Assembly (NCBI RefSeq): GCF_022347725.1
Contig: NZ_JAKRGB010000015.1
Span: 1-64,000, forward strand
Direction: 5' to 3'
Length of the DNA stretch: 64,000 bases
Source: Ruegeria sp. Ofav3-42
GTDB lineage: Bacteria > Pseudomonadota > Alphaproteobacteria > Rhodobacterales > Rhodobacteraceae
The number at the start of each line of letters is the position of its first letter. The stretch's first letter is position 1. The translations under genes were made by a program, and so were the position numbers. Below, piece by piece: positions 35,406 to 44,697 of this stretch. Below the pieces are notes generated by a model that saw only the letters and a list, made by a program, of their open reading frames with translations, did not search any database and was not told the origin of the DNA.

Positions 35406-36596
35406 ATGTTGTCTGTATCAGAACGGTCCCGCAGTTCCATTTCCGGCGATACGCCTGCTTGTTTCACCTTTCGCGGGGCAGGCCGTGTTGTCACCGCTCA
35501 GGCCGCATGCTCAGCAGTAGACCAAGGGACGGTGGACACGCTTGAGGCCAGATTGAGCAAAGCCTTTTCTGCACTGCCCGCAGATATCGTGATCGGTGGC
35601 GCACTGCCCTTCGACAAACGCCGCACAGATTGTCTGTGGGCTGCGCCTCAAACAACCCACTCCGCGGGATCTCACAACACCGGCGGTGATCAAGAGAAGC
35701 CGTTGTTGGCGCCGCGTGCCGAACCACCTGTTCCGGTATTTGCCGACGCTGTTGCCGAAGCTATTCGCATAATGGAGCATGAGGAAGGGTCGCCGGACGC
35801 CTTGCGCAAAATCGTACTGGCCCGCACTTTGACACTGGAATCCAAACACCCTTTCCAGTCCGAGGCAATCCTTTCCCGGCTGATGAACGACCCTGCGGTA
35901 ACGACCTATCAGATTAGGTTGCCTCAGCATGAAAGTGATCCACACGGCCGGTACCTGATCGGCGCAACGCCTGAATTGCTGGTTGGCAAACAAGGGCTTC
36001 GCGTTTCGTCTTACCCATTGGCAGGATCGGCCCGGCGTCACGAAGACCCAGTGACCGACTCGGAAGCCGCCGGTTCGCTTGCCCGTTCCGAAAAAGACAA
36101 ACGGGAACATGCAATGGTGGTCGAATACATCCTAGACATTCTGGCACCGTACTGCCGCCAACTGACGCGGCCAGATGGGCCGGGCCTGACCTCGACGCGC
36201 AGTATGTGGCATCTTGGCACGCGCATCGAAGGCGAGCTGAAGCAAGCCGAAGTTTCCTCGGCTGTTCTGGCGGCCAAGCTGCATCCAACGCCGGCCGTGT
36301 GCGGGGTGCCCCTGAACCGCGCGGCCCAGCTTATCAAGCAGCTCGAACCCGTCGATCGCAACTTCTATGCCGGTGCTGCGGGTTGGTGTGATCAGAGTGG
36401 GGATGGCGCGTGGTATGTGGCAATTCGCTGTGCCGAAATCTGCGGTCGGCACGCCCGGCTTTTTGCCGGTGCCGGTATCGTTCCTGGCTCGGACCCTATA
36501 AGCGAAAGCGCCGAGACCGGTGCAAAGTTCGGCGCCATGCTGGCGGCGTTGGGTCTGCCACCACTAGCTGGCCTGAGCGGCACGGGCCAGGCCTGA
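35406..36596 (+). CDS. Isochorismate synthase (DhbC/EntC/PchA family)
   Basis: A 396-residue chorismate-utilising enzyme, close to the usual length of DhbC. Family blocks seen in order are KIVLARTLTLES, LIGATPELLVG, SYPLAGSARR, SEKDKREHAMVV, LHPTPAVCGVP and RNFYAGAAGW, with LFAGAGIVPGSDPISE near the end. The start at 35406 was chosen because AAGGGG lies ten bases before it; the long open extension upstream overlaps pchB and is not coding. Its product isochorismate feeds both the lyase (salicylate) and the isochorismatase (dihydroxybenzoate) encoded beside it, which makes it the branch point. Confidence 0.93.
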   Translation: MLSVSERSRSSISGDTPACFTFRGAGRVVTAQAACSAVDQGTVDTLEARLSKAFSALPADIVIGGALPFDKRRTDCLWAAPQTTHSAGSHNTGGDQEKPLLAPRAEPPVPVFADAVAEAIRIMEHEEGSPDALRKIVLARTLTLESKHPFQSEAILSRLMNDPAVTTYQIRLPQHESDPHGRYLIGATPELLVGKQGLRVSSYPLAGSARRHEDPVTDSEAAGSLARSEKDKREHAMVVEYILDILAPYCRQLTRPDGPGLTSTRSMWHLGTRIEGELKQAEVSSAVLAAKLHPTPAVCGVPLNRAAQLIKQLEPVDRNFYAGAAGWCDQSGDGAWYVAIRCAEICGRHARLFAGAGIVPGSDPISESAETGAKFGAMLAALGLPPLAGLSGTGQA

Positions 36597-36612
36597 TAAG
36601 AGGAGAACCCGG

Positions 36613-37254
36613 ATGGCACTGCCGAAAATCGCCTCCTATGATTTGCCGACTGATCAGGAACTTCCCGCCGTGCGTGGCCCCTGGGTTCCTCAGCGGCACC
36701 GCGTCGCTTTGCTGGTGCATGACATGCAGCGCTATTTTTGTGCCCCATACCCGGCGGAACAAGCTCCGCTTCCGGACGTGGTGCGCAATATCGGGCAGTT
36801 GACCCAAGCTGCTCGCCGCGCGGGAATACCGGTGTTTTACACAGCACAAGAGGGTGATCAATTCCGCCCGGACCGCGGCTTGCAGGCGGATCTTTGGGGC
36901 CCCGGCATGCGGGACGCTCCCGAGCACTGCGAGATCATTGATGACTTGGCTCCGCAAGCCGATGACGTCGTTTTGGTCAAGCACCGTTATAGCGCGTTCC
37001 AACGCTCAAACCTGGAGCATCTTCTGCGCGCACGCGGACGCGACCAGCTTCTGATAACAGGGATTTACGCCCATATTGGATGCCTCGCGACGGCCGCGGA
37101 AGCCTTTCAACGCGATTTCGAAAACTTTGCCGTGGCAGACGCACAAGCCGATTTTGATCGCGCACACCACGACATGGCGATGAGTTGGGTCGGATCGACC
37201 TGCGGCGGGCTCAGTACAACCGACCAGATATTGCGATTGATGCAGGACGGATAA
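36613..37254 (+). CDS. Isochorismatase (EntB N-domain/DhbB-like) without carrier domain
   Basis: A 213-residue hydrolase that cleaves isochorismate to 2,3-dihydro-2,3-dihydroxybenzoate and pyruvate. It contains the Asp of LLVHDMQRYF, the Lys of VLVKHRYSAF and the GIYAHIGCLATAAEAF block that matches EntB closely. Unlike EntB, DhbB and VibB it stops at the end of the catalytic domain and has no C-terminal aryl carrier; that function is supplied by the separate gene at 38114-38344. Good Shine-Dalgarno GAGGAGAAC. It starts 16 bases after the isochorismate synthase stop. Confidence 0.93.
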   Translation: MALPKIASYDLPTDQELPAVRGPWVPQRHRVALLVHDMQRYFCAPYPAEQAPLPDVVRNIGQLTQAARRAGIPVFYTAQEGDQFRPDRGLQADLWGPGMRDAPEHCEIIDDLAPQADDVVLVKHRYSAFQRSNLEHLLRARGRDQLLITGIYAHIGCLATAAEAFQRDFENFAVADAQADFDRAHHDMAMSWVGSTCGGLSTTDQILRLMQDG

Positions 37255-37255
37255 G

Positions 37256-38029
37256 ATGCAGCTTACCGGATTTGAAGGCCGCCATGCGTTTGTAACTGGT
37301 GCAGCTGGCGGCGTTGGCCAAGCCATCGTCGATACCTTGGGCGGCGCAGGTGCTCTGGTCACGGCCACGGATACAGCGCAATCACTGGCTGCCCTCGCCC
37401 CTCAGGACGGTGCCCGGACAAGATGGCAGGAACTGGATGTCACCGTAGAAAAGGACATCGTGAACTGTATTGCCGATGCGGAAAACCATTTTGGGCCCGT
37501 TCAACTTGGGGCGCACGCCGCCGGGGTTCTGAACACCGAGTCCCTGATGGACATGTCATCACAAAACTGGCGTACACTGTTTTCGGTCAATGCAGAAGGT
37601 GCATTTCTGGTCGGTCGCACTTTGGGGCGGGTCATAACGCAGAATGGCGGCGGCGCAATCGTAATGATTGGCTCTAACGCGGCAGGAATTCCCCGGATGA
37701 ACATGGGTGCATACGCGGCATCAAAAGCTGCAATGACAATGATGGCCCGTTGCCTGGGATTGGAACTCGCCAGCCGGAATGTGCGCTGCAATGTCGTGGC
37801 ACCAGGATCGACATTGACACCTATGCTGCAGGGCATGTGGGCAGACGAAAATGGTGCCGACATGGTCATCGCGGGAAATCCGCAGCAGTTCCGAACCGGC
37901 ATTCCATTGGGCAAACTGGCCCAGCCTGAGGACATCGCACAAGCCGCGATCTATCTGCTGTCGGATCAGGCCGGTCATGTGACGATGGCCGATCTATATG
38001 TGGATGGGGGCGCGACCCTCAGGGCTTAA
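37256..38029 (+). CDS. 2,3-dihydro-2,3-dihydroxybenzoate dehydrogenase (EntA/DhbA-like)
   Basis: A 257-residue short-chain dehydrogenase that uses NAD+ to produce 2,3-dihydroxybenzoate. The cofactor motif TGAAGGVGQAI is at residues 15-25, the Ser of the active site is in VMIGSNAAG, and Tyr-x3-Lys is in YAASKAAM. The C-terminal segment IYLLSDQAGHVTMADLYVDGGATLRA fits EntA-type enzymes. It starts one base after the isochorismatase stop and is the last gene of the aryl-acid operon. With it, the locus can make DHB as well as salicylate. Confidence 0.92.
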   Translation: MQLTGFEGRHAFVTGAAGGVGQAIVDTLGGAGALVTATDTAQSLAALAPQDGARTRWQELDVTVEKDIVNCIADAENHFGPVQLGAHAAGVLNTESLMDMSSQNWRTLFSVNAEGAFLVGRTLGRVITQNGGGAIVMIGSNAAGIPRMNMGAYAASKAAMTMMARCLGLELASRNVRCNVVAPGSTLTPMLQGMWADENGADMVIAGNPQQFRTGIPLGKLAQPEDIAQAAIYLLSDQAGHVTMADLYVDGGATLRA

Positions 38030-38063
38030 GGCCCGGAACCGTTTTTGTCGCTTTGGTACAACC

Positions 38064-38094
38064 GCTGGCCTCGAAGAATCTGATCGGGGCCAGC
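38064..38094. terminator. Bidirectional hairpin between convergent operons
   Basis: GCTGGCCTCGA pairs with TCGGGGCCAGC (11 base pairs, one G-T) around a nine-base loop. It lies in the 84-base gap between the convergent entA-like and aryl-carrier genes, so it can end transcription from both sides. T runs are short. Confidence 0.6.
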
Positions 38095-38113
38095 AATTTG
38101 AATTCGGAAAGAA

Positions 38114-38344
38114 TCAGGCCGCGTTTTGGCGTGTCGAGATCAAACCCCACCAAGCGTTTATCGTTGGATTGCTGGCCAGCTCTTCGAATGTGACGGCTAT
38201 CCCCTGCTCTTTCAATTCGGTTGCAAACTCCATCACTCGGATCGAGTCGAGCCCAAAATAGATAAGGCTTTCATCCGGAGTGATATCTTCTTCATCCTCA
38301 ATCAGGCTCCGCACGCGTGTTTCAAGCCAGTTTCGGTCCAGCAT
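38114..38344 (-). CDS. Free-standing aryl carrier protein
   Basis: A 76-residue carrier with the phosphopantetheine motif GLDSIRVM; Ser34 is the attachment site. It resembles the C-terminal ArCP domains of EntB and VibB (FGLDS-x-R-x-M) but is encoded alone. It lies 30 bases downstream of the DHB-type AMP ligase on the same strand, with AAAGGACAAG as Shine-Dalgarno. It is the only aryl carrier in the window, so it must serve both AMP ligases unless another carrier exists elsewhere in the genome. Confidence 0.9.
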   Translation of the reverse strand: MLDRNWLETRVRSLIEDEEDITPDESLIYFGLDSIRVMEFATELKEQGIAVTFEELASNPTINAWWGLISTRQNAA

Positions 38345-38374
38345 TTTCTTGTCCTTTTCTTTCGACAGCTGATT

Positions 38375-40075
38375 TCAAAGTGTTTCGGGGGTCGGCGTTT
38401 TGTCTGCTTTGATCGTCGCCGATCCGTAAGACAGATTTCTGCGCAGGGCGCGCTTGTCGGTTTTTCCGACTGCGGTCAGGGGCAGCGCATCGATGAATTG
38501 TACGCGATCGGGCAGCTTGTAATCAGCAACACCCAGTTCGACCAAGTGTCGCCGCAACGCGACTGGACGCAAAGCGCCTTGGGCCACAATGAAGGCACAG
38601 CTTTTTTCACCCAACAGGACGTCTTCGACAGCAACCAAAGCAGCCTGAATGACCTGAGGGTGACGCAGCAGTAGCGTTTCGATCTCCTCCGCAGCGATCT
38701 TTTCACCGCCGCGATTGATCAGGTCCTTCACCCGTCCGACAACCCGCAAGTGTCCTGACGGCAGCCGTTGCACCAGATCGCCGCTAAAGTAAAAACCCTG
38801 ATCATCAAAAGACTTTGCATTCGCCTCAGGACTGCGGAAATAGCCCCGGAATGTGTAAGGACCGCGTGTGGCCAACATACCTGTCTGGCCATCCGGAACG
38901 TCCTGGCCATATTCGTCAATGACCCGCACTTCATCATCGGCACTGATCGGGCGACCCTGCGTGGTGAAAACGATTTCTGGATCATCGTCCAGCCGCGTAT
39001 AGTTCACCAGACCTTCCGCCATGCCAAACACTTGTTGCAACGCGCACCCCAAAACCTTGGGTACGCGGCGGGCATCGCTTTCGGCAACGGAAGCGCCTCC
39101 GACCTGAACCAACTCAAGAGTGCTGAGGTCGTGGTTTTCCGAAGCAGGATCGGACTGTGCCTGCTCTACCGACCGCAACCACATCGATACCGCCGATGGA
39201 ACCAGCGCCGCCATCGTGACCTTGTGGCGACTAATGATCGGAAAGCAGGTCTGCGGGTCAGGATTGGCGGCCAGCACCACAGTGCCGCCGGCATGAAACA
39301 CGCCCAGTGCCCCTGGAGAGCTTAACAGGAAATTGTGCGGAGCGGGCAAGGCACACAAAAACCGGGTATCTTGTGACAACCCGCAAATCTCGGCGCTCGC
39401 CCGAATGCTATAGTCGTAATCATTGTGCGTTCGCGGGACAAGTTTGGGCGTGCCAGTGCTGCCGCCGGACAGTTGAAAGAAGGCGATCTGATCGGGGTCT
39501 GTCGGGCCATTTTCAATCACACTTTCCGAAATGTCCTGCAGACCATCAAGGCTAGGGTCGATCCAGTTTTCGAGATCATCTTCCCCGCTGCCCCCGCGGA
39601 ACAACGCCGTACTCAGATTATCGGTCCGAGCCTTCAGCAATTCGACGTAGTGATCATCCTTGAACAGAGGCTGACTGCGATCAGCAATCAGCAAACTGGG
39701 ATGAATTTGGTCCGCATACGTGTTAAGTTCATTCTGCTTGTGGTTGAACAGCGCATTCACTGGGGCGATGCCAGCCTGAAGCAGAGCCAAGAAGGTCAGA
39801 TAGAATTCAGCGCAGTTTGGCAGCTGCACCAAAGCGGTATCTCCACGACCTAATCCGGCGGCTGAAAATCGCCGTGCAAGCGCGAGAAAACGCTGCTCGA
39901 CCTCGGCGTAACTCATGCTTCGGGATCCGCAGATTATGGCAACCGCATCCGGCTGGACGCGAGCCTTTTGGCGTATCCCGCGCGTCAGCGGCTGGTCAAT
40001 CCAATACCCTTCTGACCGGTACTTTCGGGCAAGGTTTTCGGGCCATGGCGTAAGGTCAATATTTTGTTTAATCAT
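38375..40075 (-). CDS. 2,3-dihydroxybenzoate-AMP ligase (DhbE/EntE/VibE-like)
   Basis: A 566-residue stand-alone adenylation enzyme. The pocket keeps the DHB-type residues: Ser253 in HNFLLSSPG (DhbE Ser240) and Val357 in FGMAEGLVNYT (DhbE Val337). The phosphate loop is SGGSTGTPK and the catalytic Lys is in AVGKTDKRAL. It should load DHB on the carrier encoded downstream in the same operon. The start is uncertain: ATG at 40075 has a poor Shine-Dalgarno sequence, and an in-frame GTG at 40126 would add 17 residues. It is divergent from the synthetase gene, sharing a 161-base promoter region. Confidence 0.9.
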   Translation of the reverse strand: MIKQNIDLTPWPENLARKYRSEGYWIDQPLTRGIRQKARVQPDAVAIICGSRSMSYAEVEQRFLALARRFSAAGLGRGDTALVQLPNCAEFYLTFLALLQAGIAPVNALFNHKQNELNTYADQIHPSLLIADRSQPLFKDDHYVELLKARTDNLSTALFRGGSGEDDLENWIDPSLDGLQDISESVIENGPTDPDQIAFFQLSGGSTGTPKLVPRTHNDYDYSIRASAEICGLSQDTRFLCALPAPHNFLLSSPGALGVFHAGGTVVLAANPDPQTCFPIISRHKVTMAALVPSAVSMWLRSVEQAQSDPASENHDLSTLELVQVGGASVAESDARRVPKVLGCALQQVFGMAEGLVNYTRLDDDPEIVFTTQGRPISADDEVRVIDEYGQDVPDGQTGMLATRGPYTFRGYFRSPEANAKSFDDQGFYFSGDLVQRLPSGHLRVVGRVKDLINRGGEKIAAEEIETLLLRHPQVIQAALVAVEDVLLGEKSCAFIVAQGALRPVALRRHLVELGVADYKLPDRVQFIDALPLTAVGKTDKRALRRNLSYGSATIKADKTPTPETL

Positions 40076-40211
40076 AATATTTTCGTATTCTATATCTGTT
40101 AAAAGCCTTGCCGTGCTGGGTGGCACTCGAACGTTTGAACCGAACCTTTACTTTTCCCAATCCCCTGCGGCACTACCACCGGATTATCGGTTGTGCGTAT
40201 TGACGAGCAAT

Positions 40212-40225
40212 AATACTTGAGTATT
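40212..40225. promoter_or_regulatory. Inverted repeat AATACT-N2-AGTATT before the synthetase gene
   Basis: Six-base arms pair perfectly around TG, ending 11 bases before the synthetase ATG at 40237. The position would block ribosome or polymerase access if bound. It is AT-rich like many iron-regulator sites but does not match a Fur, Irr or RirA consensus that I can recall with certainty. Confidence 0.35.
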
Positions 40226-40236
40226 TTTGTCGTGAA

Positions 40237-43200
40237 ATGTCAACCGCCTTAGAGGACCTCATTTTGGACCTGACTTCGATGCAAGCTGCCTATTGGACAG
40301 GCGGCCATTCGGCTGCGAACTCGGATGGAGTTGTTGCACACCTATACAGCGAGTTCGACGGCCCATTGATGGACCTCGACATACTAAAGGCGAGTGTGCG
40401 ATTACTTTTTGAACGCCATCCCATGCTGCGGCTGGCAGTCGCGGCAAACGGGGTCGCTCGGATCGCGCCAGTTGATACAGGGCACGCGCTCGGCCTATTC
40501 GATCTGCGCCATTTGAACGGCATTGAACTGGACAGGGAACTGCACCGAATTCGCGATGAAAAATCCCACCAGCGCCTGCCTCTGGAAACCGGCCACGGCG
40601 TTGAATTTCACCTCAGCATTCTGCCCGGTAACAGGCAGAGACTGCATGTGGACATAGACATGATTTCAGCCGACCCGTCCTGCTTTGGGATTTTGTTGGA
40701 CGATCTTGCCAAAACCTATTCTGACGGTGGGGTTGATCGGCTACCTCCTGCGCCGGATTATGCCGCCTACCGCAAAGATACCGTAGCTCGGCCGGAAGCT
40801 CTTCGTGCGGATCGGGCGTGGTGGACGACCCGGTTCGATGCGCTGCCCCCTGCCCCTAAACTTCCGCGTTCCGAAGACCGAACAGGTGGGCCACTCAGCA
40901 CGCGTCTATCAAAGTGGATAGCAGCTGAAGATCGCGCGGCGCTGCAAGCAATCGCGAACTCTGGAGGTGTGACACTCTCCAGCCTGATGTTGGCATTGTT
41001 CACAGCCAATCTGTCGCGCGCATTGAAGGCAGAAAGCCTTTGCCTCAACCTGCCACGATTTCATCGCACGGCCGAGGCCACTGGAATGGTAGGGGATTTC
41101 TCGGATCTGGGTTTGTTCGCTGCCGAACTGCGTGGAGATGACAGCCTGAAATCACTGGCCGTGCGCTGCTGGTCCGATATCCAGCGGCAGCTTTCACACA
41201 CTGCCTATCCAGGTCCTGCTCTGTTACGGGATTTGTCCCGTCATCGCGGCGCCGTGCAACGTGCGCCTGTGGTGTTCACGGCTGGGTTGGCAACTGGCAG
41301 CACGCCAATTCTGTCGGACGCAGCCAGCAACGTATTTGGCGATCTCGTATGGGTGATATCTCAGGGCCCTCAGGTGGCGCTGGATGTTCAGGTTGCGCGG
41401 ATGGGGGATCGGATTCTTGTCAACTGGGACATCCGTGAAGACATGACCGACATGAGTTGGATCAGGCAGGTTTTTGATACATTCTGCGACGCGATCAACC
41501 GCTTGGCCCGCAACCCCGGTATTTTTGAACAACCACTTAAAAGCTGGATACTGGCGTCCGAAGCCGCAAATGCGCAATCCTCCGGTACGCCCCTAAAACC
41601 ACTACAAAAGGCCTATTTGCTTGGGCGCGGGACGCAGCTGCCATTGGGCGGGATTGCAATGCAGGACTTTCAAATGTTTCGCGGAACGATTCCGCTGGAC
41701 GTACTGCGCGCGCGACTGGCGGCGGCCGTGCAGGCCAACCCGGCACTGCGCACTTATATAGATCCGCAGACTTTGACTCAGACTGTGCGATCAGAGCCGG
41801 TTTTGAACCTTGAGACCCTGGATTACTCCGCGCTGAGCAAACCCGAGGCCGAGCAGCGGCTCGCAGCTTTACAATTCCATTGGTCGCACGAGGTTTTTTC
41901 TTCTGATCAGTCGCCTTGGGGCTTGATTGCCATCACCTTGCCAGACGGTGACCTAGCCGTGATGACCCGATTTGACGCGTTGATTCTGGATGCGCACTCG
42001 ATTGCGGAATTGATGCGATTCATCTTTGCGCCAGAAGGCAGTGACGTCGTCCCACCGCAGCCAGTTCCGGCAAACGAAGCGCCCACAGATTCAAACCAGC
42101 GGTCAACTGACGCCGAATACTGGCAGCACAAACTGCAAGCGGTCTCTGGCCCTCCGCGACTGCCATACAAACAAGACCCCGAACAGATCACTCAATCGCG
42201 CTACAATCGCCAGAGTTTGGTGGTTCCGCATGCGCAAATCAAAGCCCTCTGGCGCAGGGGCGCAAAGGAAGGGTTGTTCCAGAATACAACGCTGACCGCC
42301 CTCATACTTGAGGTTCTGGCCCGCTGGACCAGCGATCTGAAACCATGCGTGGCCGTTCCGGTGTCACCAAGTGGGGGAGGTTCATCCGCCAGCAATGCGT
42401 CGTCCTTTGTCGCCCTGGCATATGATGTGCTCACGGGTAACTTTGCGGACCGTGCCAAACAGGTGCAACGGGATATTCTGGAAGGACTGCAACACACCGC
42501 GTTCTCTGGGGTGGATCTGAACCGGATGCTTCTGAACAAGAACGGCGGAACCCTTGCTCTGCCGGTGGTTATCACAAGCGGATTAAGCTGGCCTGCACAG
42601 CACCCCGACAGTCCGATGCAATATTGTGACGGCCTGACCCCGACTCCACAGACGGCTTTGGACATTCGCCTGACCTTGGACAGCGAAAAGAACCTGGTTC
42701 TTTCTTTCGACTACGCGCAGAAGGCGCTGTCAGACCAGGTCGTTTCGGATCTGCTGGCCGCCATATACCGCGCGATTCTGACGGTTTCGTCCAGCGATAG
42801 CCTGAAACTGGATGCCGCAGATTTTGTGGATCTGACACATTACCGAAAAAACGACCCGACAGAACCGTTCGAGTGTTCAAGGTTTCTCGAGAGAATTCGC
42901 GCGAATCTGTTCGATGGAGACGCCAGCGGAACGGCCCTGATCTGTGCCCGGGGGAAGACCAGCTATCACGAATTTGGGCGTTCCGTGCTGGCTGCGATTG
43001 CCGGGCTGCGGTCAAAGGACATGACCGAGGGTGATCTAGTCGCCGTCTGTCTGCCACGCAGTCCTGATCATATCGCCCTGCAGGTTGCATGCGCGTTGGA
43101 GGGTATTCGATGGGTGCCGATCGACGCCAGTTCACCAGCCGCACGTCTGCACTATTTGCTGGACGCGTGTTCACCCGATCTTGTGGTTACACGACAATCG

Positions 43201-44652
43201 ATTGACGGACATAACTGCATCACTCCGAAGAACTTATTGTCTTACTCAATCAACGGAGTCACCCCGCCCGAAACGGCCGCATTGCTGAGCCGCAGCAGTT
43301 CGGCGGAGCCTGCTTACTACCTGTTCACCTCTGGAACGACCGGCAAACCGAAATGCGTCGCAGTCAGCAATCGCGGCACATCGAACACATTGGGTCGAAC
43401 ACTGGATCACTGGCAGGTAGATGACAGGGATGTTCTGATTTCCGTAACCCCCCTGCATCACGACATGTCAGTGTTTGATGTTTTCGGTGCATTGACCGCT
43501 GGGGCGACCCTGTTGCTGCCTGCGGAAGGAGAGGAAAAAGACGCCATACGCTGGGCGCAATTGGTCCGGGATCACGCCGTGTCGATCTGGACCTCTGTAC
43601 CGGCCATCCTCGAGATGTTGATGGCCTGCAGCCGCTGCGATGATCTGCGCTCACTAAGGCTGATTGCCCAAGGCGGCGACTATATAAAACCCACGACAAT
43701 CGCATCACTGCGTCAGGATCTACCCAAGGCAAGGCTGATCTCGCTGGGCGGCCCGACTGAGACAACTATCTGGAGCATCTGGCACGACATCGAGCCTGAT
43801 GACGTGCAAGTCATTCCTTACGGTCACCCGCTGCAAGGGTGTCGATATTTTGTCTGCAACGAATTGGGCGAGCATTGCCCGACGGGTGTAACGGGGCGGA
43901 TTCACACAACCGGCGTCAACCTTTCGCCAGGCTATATGGTCGATGGGACCCTTACACAGACTGATTTTGTGACCCTGACAGATGATCAAAACCGTAATCA
44001 GCGTGCCTTTAAAACCGGCGATCAGGGGTTTTATCGCCCCGACGGGACGTTGATTTTTGCCGCCCGCATCAACGGTTACGTCAAAATCCGGGGCGTGCGT
44101 GTATCGCTTGCCGATGTCGAGAACGAGCTGAGCGCGCATAAGGGCCTCAACCATGTCGCGGTGGTCGATCTGCCCGAGGCCGAAGGTCGCGAGGCGACCC
44201 TGTTGGCGATATGTGTGGCGAATGTGGCGGACGCGCCAAAAATATCCGAATTGCGCGCTTTTGCACGCAGGTGCTTGCCGGAAACCCATGTTCCCAGCCG
44301 TTTTGTGATGGTCGATGCCCTTCCGCTGAGCGCCAATGGTAAGCTGGACCGCAAGCGCGCACGCGAACTGGCACAGCAGCAGCGCAACTCTGCAACCGAT
44401 GATGCTAGCGCCGGGCGGGTTCCAACAGCAGCAGATCTCGTACTGGAAATCTATCTTGCCGTTCTGGACCGCAGTGCACCAACGGACCTGCAAGAAGACA
44501 GCCCGCTGATCGCGCTGGGCCTCAGACCATCTCATCTGGCCGAAGTTGCCCGCAGGCTGAATTCAAGCTTCGGCGCATCTGTCACCCCCGGTGCCTTAGT
44601 CGGATGCAAGACGGCGCGACAGGTGTCAGATCTCGTGGCGCGTGCTGCATGA
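40237..44652 (+). CDS. Nonribosomal peptide synthetase Cy-Cy-A-PCP (VibF-like)
   Basis: A 1,471-residue synthetase. Two condensation-type domains come first: the second has the full heterocyclisation motif DxxxxDxxS (Asp580 to Ser588), the first has DMISADPSC (Asp141 to Cys149), with Cys for the last Ser. An adenylation domain follows (about 885-1385) with LFTSGTTGKPK, GGPTETTIW, KTGD and catalytic Lys1369. The terminal carrier-like domain reads LGLRPSHL, with Pro1431 where the modified Ser should be and Ser1432 next to it. There is no thioesterase. It should condense an aryl group with Thr, Ser or Cys and cyclise it to an oxazoline or thiazoline. My reading of the A-pocket, about D-M-F-T-A-G-L-I-W-K, matches no code I know well. 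Confidence 0.88.
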   Translation: MSTALEDLILDLTSMQAAYWTGGHSAANSDGVVAHLYSEFDGPLMDLDILKASVRLLFERHPMLRLAVAANGVARIAPVDTGHALGLFDLRHLNGIELDRELHRIRDEKSHQRLPLETGHGVEFHLSILPGNRQRLHVDIDMISADPSCFGILLDDLAKTYSDGGVDRLPPAPDYAAYRKDTVARPEALRADRAWWTTRFDALPPAPKLPRSEDRTGGPLSTRLSKWIAAEDRAALQAIANSGGVTLSSLMLALFTANLSRALKAESLCLNLPRFHRTAEATGMVGDFSDLGLFAAELRGDDSLKSLAVRCWSDIQRQLSHTAYPGPALLRDLSRHRGAVQRAPVVFTAGLATGSTPILSDAASNVFGDLVWVISQGPQVALDVQVARMGDRILVNWDIREDMTDMSWIRQVFDTFCDAINRLARNPGIFEQPLKSWILASEAANAQSSGTPLKPLQKAYLLGRGTQLPLGGIAMQDFQMFRGTIPLDVLRARLAAAVQANPALRTYIDPQTLTQTVRSEPVLNLETLDYSALSKPEAEQRLAALQFHWSHEVFSSDQSPWGLIAITLPDGDLAVMTRFDALILDAHSIAELMRFIFAPEGSDVVPPQPVPANEAPTDSNQRSTDAEYWQHKLQAVSGPPRLPYKQDPEQITQSRYNRQSLVVPHAQIKALWRRGAKEGLFQNTTLTALILEVLARWTSDLKPCVAVPVSPSGGGSSASNASSFVALAYDVLTGNFADRAKQVQRDILEGLQHTAFSGVDLNRMLLNKNGGTLALPVVITSGLSWPAQHPDSPMQYCDGLTPTPQTALDIRLTLDSEKNLVLSFDYAQKALSDQVVSDLLAAIYRAILTVSSSDSLKLDAADFVDLTHYRKNDPTEPFECSRFLERIRANLFDGDASGTALICARGKTSYHEFGRSVLAAIAGLRSKDMTEGDLVAVCLPRSPDHIALQVACALEGIRWVPIDASSPAARLHYLLDACSPDLVVTRQSIDGHNCITPKNLLSYSINGVTPPETAALLSRSSSAEPAYYLFTSGTTGKPKCVAVSNRGTSNTLGRTLDHWQVDDRDVLISVTPLHHDMSVFDVFGALTAGATLLLPAEGEEKDAIRWAQLVRDHAVSIWTSVPAILEMLMACSRCDDLRSLRLIAQGGDYIKPTTIASLRQDLPKARLISLGGPTETTIWSIWHDIEPDDVQVIPYGHPLQGCRYFVCNELGEHCPTGVTGRIHTTGVNLSPGYMVDGTLTQTDFVTLTDDQNRNQRAFKTGDQGFYRPDGTLIFAARINGYVKIRGVRVSLADVENELSAHKGLNHVAVVDLPEAEGREATLLAICVANVADAPKISELRAFARRCLPETHVPSRFVMVDALPLSANGKLDRKRARELAQQQRNSATDDASAGRVPTAADLVLEIYLAVLDRSAPTDLQEDSPLIALGLRPSHLAEVARRLNSSFGASVTPGALVGCKTARQVSDLVARAA

Positions 44653-44697
44653 TCCGCTCTGCGTTCACGGCAAAGACAATATTCCCAAGGAAACAAT

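Noticed and set aside
43720..44535. 271-codon minus-strand frame within the synthetase gene
   Set aside because: Antisense of the adenylation and carrier domains, no Shine-Dalgarno sequence and no recognisable motif.
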